Of a stretch of 64,000 nt of DNA, positions 1 to 8,000 are shown one piece after another. Numbering within the stretch: position 1 is the first letter of the stretch; every line of letters starts with the position of its first letter. The stretch comes from Ischnura elegans (taxonomy: Eukaryota; Arthropoda; Insecta; Odonata; Coenagrionidae), in NCBI RefSeq assembly GCF_921293095.1, contig NC_060252.1:81922866-81986865 (forward strand). Direction: 5' to 3'. Both the position numbers and the translations under genes were made by a program. The notes beneath the pieces are model-generated. The model was not told where the DNA came from. It searched no databases and saw only the letters and a program-made list of their open reading frames with translations.

Positions 1-356
1 ATAATTCATATCATGAACTGAAGCACCACTTTTTGCCCAAGTGACCCTACAGGGAAATAATTTTTTTTCAAAATCCGCTTCCTACTATTTTTATAAATAG
101 GTAGTCTCACTTTATCACTATGATGGCCTAATTAGAATATTTAGCTCTTGAATCGGTGCTGTCTTCCGTTAAATTCTAACTGGATTCCTCTATACTTAAA
201 AACTCGTCTTAAATGCCAGAACATACAGTATTCCTTTTGGATATTGATTATTAAATTGAACTCTAAATTATATATATCTATCATTTGATTTTAAGAGTTC
301 ATTTTTTGAGTCGCTAATCCAAAGTAAAATACGTCCATTTTTTTCCCTTTCCATAG
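1..356 (+). other. Intron 2 (3' part) of CTL-A
   Basis: This stretch aligns along its length with intron 2 of the downstream lectin copies, for example the DNA just after 9726 and after 15958. It ends in a pyrimidine-rich tract and the acceptor CCATAG at 351-356. Exons 1 and 2 of this gene lie beyond the left edge. Confidence 0.8.
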
Positions 357-535
357 GCCAACCTCTGCAATCTACGGGATTCACAAGATGGTCACATCCT
401 AATCAGCCTGATGACTATAAAGGTGCTGAAAACTGTGGTAGTGTTCATCGTAATGGAGGCCTTAATGACATAGCATGCGGAGGGCATTATCCATTTTTCT
501 GTGAATATGACCTTTCTTGGGCAGAGCACTTATAG
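357..535 (+). CDS. CTL-A: last exon of a C-type lectin, 5' end beyond window
   Basis: This is the third exon of a secreted C-type lectin of the insect hemolymph lipopolysaccharide-binding type. It starts in phase 1 after the acceptor CCATAG, runs 179 nt and ends at TAG 533-535. It encodes the C-terminal half of the lectin domain. That half has the sugar and calcium motif QPD, the C2 cysteine in AENCGS, LND in place of the usual WND, the C3 cysteine in IACGG, and FFCEYD with the last cysteine. The final residues LSWAEHL are the same in all five copies. It differs from CTL-B, -C and -D by HPN before QPD and AEN rather than AED or GED, and it shares AEN with CTL-E. The family assignment is firm. 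The ligand is unknown, although QPD usually goes with galactose-type binding. Confidence 0.9.
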
Positions 536-980
536 CTTTTCCCCCAGTGTTAAAACAAAAGAAATATATTCAGTTATGGAAAGTCAAGATATTTAATCTA
601 ACTCTTATTCTTAAAAAATACAACAAAAGCTGGTTCAAAATGATAATTATAATACATAATGGACATTTTCTTAGTCGTCAGTGTGTTTGTAAAAAACTGT
701 AACTTTCTATTCTCATTAAATATGACATTACTACAAAAATTCCAATTAAATTACTTACTAGTTTCCACATGAAATTTATATCATAATACAGGAATAAAAT
801 GTATTTACGTTCATGTAATATGTAATGAAAGACAGATGCTTCCACCCAAATTTAAGTTATAGTATTGGGAAAAAAAACTAGCTGCAGTGAAACCATGATA
901 GGTTAAGTACATAATCAAATTTGAATTGACACTGGGATTTTAATTTTGACATGGATATAAGCAAAATCCACAAATTCAGA
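536..980 (+). other. 3' flank of CTL-A
   Basis: No gene is visible here. The sequence is homologous to the DNA following the stop codons of CTL-B, -C and -D. AATAAA at 793-798 is a candidate polyadenylation signal. Confidence 0.5.
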
Positions 981-1092
981 TAAATAAGGGATAATCAAAG
1001 CACTGAAGGAACAAGTGACTTTGTACGCAGTCACGCGCACGGGTGCAAAGTTAAATACACCAAAGGATGAAGTTCGCCATGAAAAAATATTT

Positions 1093-1163
1093 GACTTAGC
1101 CGGGATTCGAACCCGGATCTCCCGATTGCCGGTCAGGCGTGCTACCAGTTACACCACCAAGCC
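1093..1163 (-). tRNA. tRNA-like gene, copy 1 (apparent anticodon GGC)
   Basis: On the minus strand 71 nt fold as a full cloverleaf. The acceptor is 7 bp with two G-U pairs, the D stem GTGT/GCAC, the anticodon stem CCTGA/TCGGG with loop CCGGCAA, and the T arm CCGGG-TTCGAAT-CCCGG. The B box is consensus. A T6 run begins a few bases after the 3' end and would stop RNA polymerase III. The loop gives anticodon GGC (alanine), but position 33 is C instead of the near-universal U and there is no G3-U70 pair. A translating tRNA is therefore doubtful, and a pol III-competent SINE-like head is as likely. Confidence 0.5.
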
Positions 1164-1412
1164 ATCTTCTCAGAGCGAACTTCGGGATGGGTTTTACCGA
1201 ACAAGATGTTGACGTCACAAGTCCACACTGTGGCACATGTGGCGAGGGTCGTGCTTACTAAGCCACTGTCGGGGAGAAAAACCCTTATTTTCCGCTGGTC
1301 TGCGGCGACGATTTTCAAAGCACTGAAGGAACAAGTGACTTTGTACGTAGTCACGCGCACGGGTGCAAAGTTAAATACACCAAAGGATGAAGTTCACCAT
1401 GAAAAAATATTT

Positions 1413-1483
1413 GACTTAGCCGGGATTCGAACCCGGATCTCCCGATTGCCGGTCAGGCGTGCTACCAGTTACACCACCAAGCC
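1413..1483 (-). tRNA. tRNA-like gene, copy 2
   Basis: This copy is identical in the tRNA-like part to copy 1, with the same C33 anticodon loop and the same T6 terminator downstream on the minus strand. Confidence 0.5.
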
Positions 1484-1732
1484 ATCTTCTCAAAGCGAAC
1501 TTCGGGATGGGTTTTACCGAACAAGATGTTGACGTCACAAGTCCACACTGTGGCACATGTGGCGAGGGTCGTGCTTACTAAGCCACTGTCGGGGAGAAAA
1601 ACCCTTATTTTCCGCTGGTCTGCGGCGACGATTTTCAAAGCACTGAAGGAACAAGTGACTTTGTACGTAGTCACGCGCACGGGTGCAAAGTTAAATACAC
1701 CAAAGGATGAAGTTCACCATGAAAAAATATTT

Positions 1733-1803
1733 GACTTAGCCGGGATTCGAACCCGGATCTCCCGATTGCCGGTCAGGCGTGCTACCAGTTACACCACCAA
1801 GCC
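1733..1803 (-). tRNA. tRNA-like gene, copy 3
   Basis: This copy is identical in the tRNA-like part to copies 1 and 2, including the loop CCGGCAA and the downstream T6 run. Confidence 0.5.
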
Positions 1804-2052
1804 ATCTTCTCAGAGCGAACTTCGGGATGGGTTTTACCGAACAAGATGTTGACGTCACAAGTCCACACTGTGGCACATGTGGCGAGGGTCGTGCTTACTA
1901 AGCCACTGTCGGGGAGAAAAACCCTTATTTTCCGCTGGTCTGCGGCGACGATTTTCAAAGCACTGAAGGAACAAGTGACTTTGTACGCAGTCACGCGCAC
2001 GGGTGCAAAGTTAAATACACCAAAGGATGAAGTTCGCCATGAAAAAATATTT

Positions 2053-2123
2053 GACTTAGCTGGGATTTGAACCCGGATCTCCCGATTGCCGGTCAGGCGT
2101 GCTACCAGTTACACCACCAAGCC
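2053..2123 (-). pseudogene. tRNA-like gene, copy 4 (T-arm variants)
   Basis: This copy has the same cloverleaf as its neighbours but two changes near the T arm (plus-strand TGGGATTTGAAC where the others have CGGGATTCGAAC). One of them alters the normally invariant T-loop and B-box C, so this is probably the least active unit. Confidence 0.5.
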
Positions 2124-2372
2124 ATCTTCTCAGAGCAAACTTCGGGATGGGTTTTACCGAACAAGATGTTGACGTCACAAGTCCACACTGTGGCACATGT
2201 GGCGAGGGTCGTGCTTACTAAGCCACTGTCGGGGAGAAAAACCCTTATTTTCCGCTGGTCTGCGGCGACGATTTTCAAAGCACTGAAGGAACAAGTGACT
2301 TTGTACGCAGTCACGCGCACGGGTGCAAAGTTAAATACACCAAAGGATGAAGTTCGCCATGAAAAAATATTT

Positions 2373-2443
2373 GACTTAGCCGGGATTCGAACCCGGATCT
2401 CCCGATTGCCGGTCAGGCGTGCTACCAGTTACACCACCAAGCC
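2373..2443 (-). tRNA. tRNA-like gene, copy 5
   Basis: This copy is identical in the tRNA-like part to copies 1-3. It is the last complete unit before the array is truncated and continues as an inverted partial copy. Confidence 0.5.
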
Positions 2444-2484
2444 ATCTTCTCAGAGCGAACTTCGGGATGGGTTTTACCGAACCG

Positions 2485-2530
2485 GCCTGACCGGCAATCG
2501 GGAGATCCGGGTTCGAATCCCGGCTAAGTC
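2485..2530 (+). pseudogene. Inverted partial tRNA-like copy
   Basis: The 3' two thirds of the tRNA-like sequence appears here in plus orientation, starting in the anticodon stem. It is followed by the T6 run and by unit sequence up to about 2565. It lacks the A box and 5' acceptor strand. Confidence 0.8.
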
Positions 2531-2578
2531 AAATATTTTTTCATGGCGAACTTCATCCTTTGGTGTAAATAAGGGATA

Positions 2579-3016
2579 CATTAAGCCATTATTTTGCTTA
2601 TTCTTATCTCTTATAATTTGTGGATTTTACTCTCAGGAGTGTAAAATCCACAAATTCATGGTAAAGGCCAATCTATCTCACTCCATGGGGATTCATCTCA
2701 AAGGATTCCAAACTACCCCTAAGATTTAAAAACGAAATCCTTCACTCACTACTTAAACAGAGTCTGTGACACAACTGCACTCTGGAGAAATGATAAGGAT
2801 AAATAATTCTGGCCAAATGTATCATGCAAGAGCTCACAGCAAACAACTGAAGTGAGTCCTTAGGTAGCCATTTCAAGCTGACATACTGACATACTGAGTG
2901 CATCGGGCAAATGTTCCATGAAATACATATTGGCAGCCCATAGACAAGTAACGAGTCTGTATCTCACTGCCTTTTCCATGCTGCATGGGGTGAACTCAAT
3001 GAATACAACATAATTA
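2579..3016 (+). other. Lectin-unit spacer, 5' part
   Basis: No gene is seen here. This is the spacer that recurs upstream of CTL-C, -D and -E. It lacks the roughly 0.9-kb hAT-like insertion those spacers carry, and the uninterrupted pre-insertion site lies at about 2706-2726. It also contains a perfect 16-bp inverted repeat (2615-2630 and 2641-2656) with a 10-nt loop that the sister spacers lack. Confidence 0.7.
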
Positions 3017-3021
3017 CTGAG

Positions 3022-4630
3022 TGTGGTGGAGCTCTTAGTATCGAGCGCCGTCACCAAGGCCAGCCACCCAGCTGATGTTGTTGCCTTGGGACCCTGAGGT
3101 CCCTGCCACTACCACTAGAGTACGCGGAACCTAGCGCCAGGAAGGTGCCGCGAGAGAGAGATGCTCACGGAAAGGCAATGGAGGACTTCTGTGCGTGAGA
3201 GACATAGAGCATCTGTATCACTTACCATTGTCATAAGAGTGGTCGAATTTACTTTTGTGCAATTTATTGAAGTGATGTTAATTATGTACTGACTTTTCCC
3301 AATCCCCTACAAGAGGTGACCCCCGACACGTGTTATTTTCACCAAAAAACGATTTTTTCGAACCATGTGCACAACCACGCTGAGTTACTGTTAGCCATGC
3401 CGCCGACATCGTGTTAATCCTTCGCCATCGCATCTCGAAGTTAATTTTTTATTGTGATCCCGTGTTATATATGTGTGCGTAAATAGTTTTCCTTAGTTTC
3501 TGTGAATTATATTATGTTTCTGAAGATGTCTGATCCACCAGCATCGCACCCCGGGGCGGACTCCATCACTGTTCTAGCACCACTATTTTGGCCAGAGGAG
3601 CCTTCTCTCTGGTTTTCTCAGCCAGAAGGACAATTTTATCTTGCTGGTGTCAAGGAGGACGACACAAAATTTTGGTTTGTGGTTTCGCAGATAGATCACC
3701 GCTATGCACAGGAGGTAAAAGGCATTATATTGTGCCCTCCTGCCTCAGATAAGTACAACACATTCAAGGGTGAATTAATTAAAAGACTCTTTGAATCACA
3801 GGAGCATAAACAAAAACTCCTTTTGGAACATAAAGAGATGGGGGATAGGAAACCATGCCAGTTTTTACGACATTTATGAGATTTGGCGGGTAATTCTGTC
3901 ACGGATGAGTTTTTTTAAGATCGCTGTGGCTTTCAAGACTCCCAAGACATTTGCACGCTATATTAGTGGCACACGATGTAAGAATCCCTCCACCAACTCC
4001 CACACCGGCAGCTCCAGGGGCAGAACATACGCAGCCCAGCGGCCGCCCCAAGTGATGCGTCCATATCCCTCGGCAGTTGTTGCACTACCAACTTCTAACC
4101 TTTTCCAATTTTTTTCCTCAAAACATTTGCCAATTTTATGCCGTCTTCCTTCCTTTCCCTCTTTTTTTTCCATTTCTTCTCCATGCTAGAGTAACTCACT
4201 GCCAGGGGTGTGATGTGGCGGAGCTCTTAGTTTTGAGTGCCGTCACCAAGGCCAGCCACCTGGCTGAGGTTGTTGCCCTGGCACCCTGAGGTCCCTGCTG
4301 CTACCACTAGGGTACACGGAACGAAGTGCCAGGAAGGCACTGCGAGAGAGAGACGCTCATGGAAAGGCAACGGAGAAGGACATCCACGCCTGACAGATCA
4401 GTGAATAGATATCGTCATTTAAAAATCTAAAAGCGTGAAATACATACTCCAGGAGTAATAATCTTTCGATTTAGGCAATAAAAAAATAATAGGAAACCAC
4501 CTTATTCTGTAAGTATAAAATCATTTACCAAATAGAACATGTGTATCGCAAACCAATGTATTAAAACGTGGTCGAATTTACTTTCATGTAATTCATTGAA
4601 GTGAGATTAATTACTGACTTATCCCCTTCA
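3022..4630 (+). mobile_element. Old Gypsy-like (Mag-type) LTR element, broken
   Basis: This is a fossil LTR retrotransposon flanked by the 5-bp duplication CTGAG (3017-3021 and 4631-4635), inserted in a lectin spacer that is uninterrupted in the sister units. A 5' LTR spans about 3022-3311 and a 3' LTR about 4214-4630, both starting TGTGG. Between them is a short gag remnant (about 3502-3879) with the phrases LWFSQ, KFWFVVSQ and DRKPCQFLRHL typical of Mag-lineage gag. No pol is present, so the copy is internally deleted and non-functional. LTR divergence suggests it is old. The 3' LTR contains a foreign patch listed separately. Confidence 0.8.
4404..4527 (+). repeat. Patch copied from a lectin intron, inside the 3' LTR
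   Basis: About 124 bp match 7288-7418 nearly base for base. The match covers the end of the AGGG-ended element there and continues across its boundary into lectin intron sequence (CTGTAAGTATAAAATC). It therefore looks like a copied patch, for example break-repair filler, rather than a transposition. The 5' LTR lacks it. Confidence 0.75.
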
Positions 4631-4635
4631 CTGAG

Positions 4636-5006
4636 CATAGGTTCACAAGTCATTCCTAACCTGACACAAGCATATAATATCTAACTCATGCAACAGTCCA
4701 CAGGAAAAATACTGTACTATCCCATCTTTGAGTGATACTGGAACAGTCACATTCATATTTTCACAACAAGTGGGCATTTACTGGTTTCTTCATTTTCATT
4801 GGTCAAAGTGCAACATAAATATAACCACGAAATGACACACATCTTCCAAAGACATTGGTAGGGCGAACAGAAGAAACAAAATTGGCCAACAATTTATCAA
4901 TAAAGGTTAGAGTTCAGAAGGGCTAAGATCAGTGAAACTGTCATGATAAATTATACTGCTGCTATTGAGGTTAACTTGCTCCAAGATAGTGTCTTAATAT
5001 CAAGAG
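4636..5006 (+). other. Upstream region of CTL-B
   Basis: No gene is seen. The stretch is strongly conserved with the regions upstream of CTL-C, -D and -E, and conservation rises toward the TATA box. Confidence 0.6.
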
Positions 5007-5030
5007 CTATAAAAGGAATTGGAAAATTCC
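5007..5030 (+). promoter_or_regulatory. CTL-B core promoter: TATA box plus kappaB-like site
   Basis: TATAAAA lies at 5008-5014 in CTATAAAAGG, 69 bp before the ATG at 5077. The palindrome GGAAAATTCC (5021-5030) follows 6 bp later and fits a Rel/Dorsal/Relish-type kappaB site. Both are preserved at the same spacing in the other three complete genes. The promoter role is inferred from position and conservation. Confidence 0.65.
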
Positions 5031-5076
5031 CAGCAAATATTCCTCTTGAGTCGCCGTTCAATCCGAAAAGGAAAAC

Positions 5077-8000
5077 ATGTCAAAAACATTCCTTCCATCA
5101 TTTTTAATGCCATGGTTAGCATTCCTCATCACATTTCAAGATGTATCTGGTGTGGACTACAACAAAACCCTTTCCCTGGTGGTATCAAGTAGACAGAACC
5201 AAACAGGCCACTCCATTGCACAAGCGGTGGTGAATACTGAGGGAGATAATGTCCCAAAGCACTGGAGGATGAACATGCATCAATCAAACTCCGAGCATCA
5301 AGGAATTCAGTCCTTCCAGTTGGTGACCACATTAGTTGGTAAGTTGCCTAATTTTAATTTTCTCTTGGTAATCACAAGCAACCCTCTCAAAAATATCCAA
5401 GGACACCCATTAAAATGTATCCATAAAAATAGATAACTGCCTGTGAAAATCAAATTTTTACTAATGCGACGTTAACTTTCCATAGCCAATGCCATTTCCA
5501 TTTTTCTTGCAGTTAAAATTAGCCAATTATGAGCATTTTTATAGTCCATGATTGGTTCCTTGCAGAGGCGGATCCAGGGAGGGGGGGGGGCACGTGCACC
5601 CCCCAGACCCTTAAAAATATGCTAGATTTTTAATAAGGTCCCATTATCATTTCGTTCGTTTTGTATAACGAGGTATCCTTGTGCCCCCCCCTGAACAAAA
5701 TCATGGATACGGCCTTGCTTGTGCCCCTCCCAGAAAGAAATCCTGGATCCGCCCCTGGTTCCTTGTACTAATTGATAATTTATAAAGATAACTGATAAAA
5801 AAATGAAATAGGTAGGGGAACATGGGGTACGGGGCAGAATGGAGTTTGGGTTTTTTGTGACAAGGAGGTGCTGTCAACTATCAGAGAAAATTTGAAATAG
5901 TTTAACCTCTTATTGCCCACTTTCTACAGCTATATTAGTTTAGTTAATTGATTTTTTACAAGTGAGTTGTGTGAATTTTTTTCGTCTTTTTCTAACTTCG
6001 GAAGATTTTGTATCAATGGTAAGTCATATTCAAGTATTTAAATAACAGTACATAATTCTTCGTATGTTTTTGAAGTGCGTAGGTATAATTATTGTTAGTT
6101 TCATATAATTGAACATCTGAATAAACATTATATTTGAGCATCAGTTCCTAGGTAAGCATAAGTGTTCTTGGGGCAGAACGGGTGGGGTGGAAGGGGGAAG
6201 TAAGAAAAATGGGAAAAAGAATGGGATGGGATGAGACAACTATATTTATACTGCAGTGATTTTCATAAAAAAATCAGCTGAAGGCTGGGTTACTTGTTAC
6301 ATTTGTAAGAAATTGGCTTACAACTTGCGTGCAGGAGTGGATAGCAAAGCAGATTATTCTGTACTTGTGAGTGAATGTTATGATTAGGCTCCAAAAAAGA
6401 CTAATGTAAGTAAAAGTGTGCTGCACCTAAAAATGAAAGACATAATGATTATGCGACCATTGATACCACTCTGAGCACTCACACTGTTTGGTAGCTGACC
6501 TGAAAAAGTAAAAAGCACCCTTTTGTCATAAGTACGGCCTACTGACTTTACTCCATCTCACATGCCTGGATGGCAACAAAATGCCCTCCTTACAAGTTGA
6601 ACTCAGCACATTCATCCATGATTTTCATATTTTTGCTGTGCCTCTAGAGTTTTTACATGACCATAAAATAATTTCCCTCACATTACCATGACTTCCAGTC
6701 GAAATTTTTATTTCCTGACTGGTATGAATAGGGTAGTTTCCTTCATCAAAGAAAACAAAAGGCATTGATTGCGATGCGTTACCCACCATTAGTGTACTCA
6801 TAATATACAAATTATTTGGTTTTAGAAATACCGGTTCAGACGAATGGCAATGGTCCATTTAATCCTCATTTGAAAAGGGCCAGATTGGCGCCCATGCGAT
6901 GCCACTCCACGTGACGTCACAGGGACCTAGTTTCTATAGGAGAAGATAGGAGTTTTACATCGTCTGAGATTACCAATGCATGCATGAGGCACAGAGCTTA
7001 GGGAAACATGTCTTAATAATCACCTATTAAAACTGGCTAAGGTCGGAAAGTTTTCTTCGTTTGATAAAGTATTAATAACCATTATTTAAGCCAAGTGCTA
7101 CCAGCCAGCAGGGTACTCTGCTACCTGCTAGCATACTGCGTCGTATCAGCTCTCAAAGCCTCGCCCCAAGGTCACCTCACTTGCAGCAGCAGGAACCAGA
7201 ACGACGTCACACAGAGTTTTCCCAGCATTCATACTTAGCCGATGCGTTTTCGCGCGCTTGAAAATATTTACTTTTCATTTAATCGCGAAAAATAGATATC
7301 GTCATTTAAAAATCTAAAAGCGTGAAATACATACTCCAGGAGTAATAATCTTTCGATTTAGGCAATAAAAAAATAATAGGAAACCACCTCATCCTGTAAG
7401 TATAAAATCATTTACCAAATATTGAGGAATAACTCGAAGAGCTGAGTAATCTTTGCCCGTCACCCATGAAAAATTGTAACTTTTCCTATAAACTGGAAAA
7501 ATTGTAAACACTCCTATATCTCATTTATGCAACTATTATTATTTATTTTTTTGACATCTTCCAATGTCACCTGTACATGTGATCTCTTGGAGCAATGCAA
7601 AATCATTATTATTGTTACCAGGGCTGGGCAAAATACAGGCCGAGGAGTATTTGAAATACAAAATACAAAATACTGCACAAAATGTATTTGAAATGCAAAA
7701 TACCAAATACCTTGGACTTCGGTATTTGAAATACAAAATACAAAATAGTATTTTAAATACTTTTTAAAATACAAAATACACTTGTAAGGAAACTAAGACA
7801 TCTTTAAAAAAGTTCTAACACATAAATAAACATAAAAGTTCTAACATACACATATACATTTGAGATTTTTCAATGTAAAAATTATCAAATGTTGCTCTCT
7901 ATGAATGAATTATTCCCCTTGAGGAATACAAGTTTTTCAAAAAGTTTGTCTGACAGAGATGCCCTCACAAGGGAATGGATAAACCAGCAAGTGAAAATAG

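Larger units (their letters stand above)
981..2578 (-). repeat. Composite insertion: five 320-bp tRNA-like units plus an inverted end, with 13-bp target duplication
   Basis: The identical 13-mer TAAATAAGGGATA occurs at 981-993 and 2566-2578. The related spacers near 10885 and 17125 have only one version of this site, so 994-2565 is an insertion. It holds tandem units with an exact 320-bp period (tRNA-like parts start at 1093, 1413, 1733, 2053 and 2373) that differ by only a few bases. The array breaks off at 2482 and is followed by a partial copy in reverse orientation (about 2483-2565). Each unit also carries a CRE-like TGACGTCA (first copy 1210-1217). The target duplication plus an inverted end resembles twin-primed retroposition, but no poly(A) tail is visible. 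Insertion of an amplified circle is an alternative. Confidence 0.85.

Noticed and set aside
981-2578. CRISPR array
   Set aside because: The repeats are 320 bp with no unique spacers, and the context is eukaryotic.
1015-2729. Repeated open frames of 72-220 codons over the tRNA-like array as a protein family
   Set aside because: They repeat with the 320-bp DNA period, run through the tRNA-like sequence on both strands and lack any protein motif. They are by-products of the repeat.
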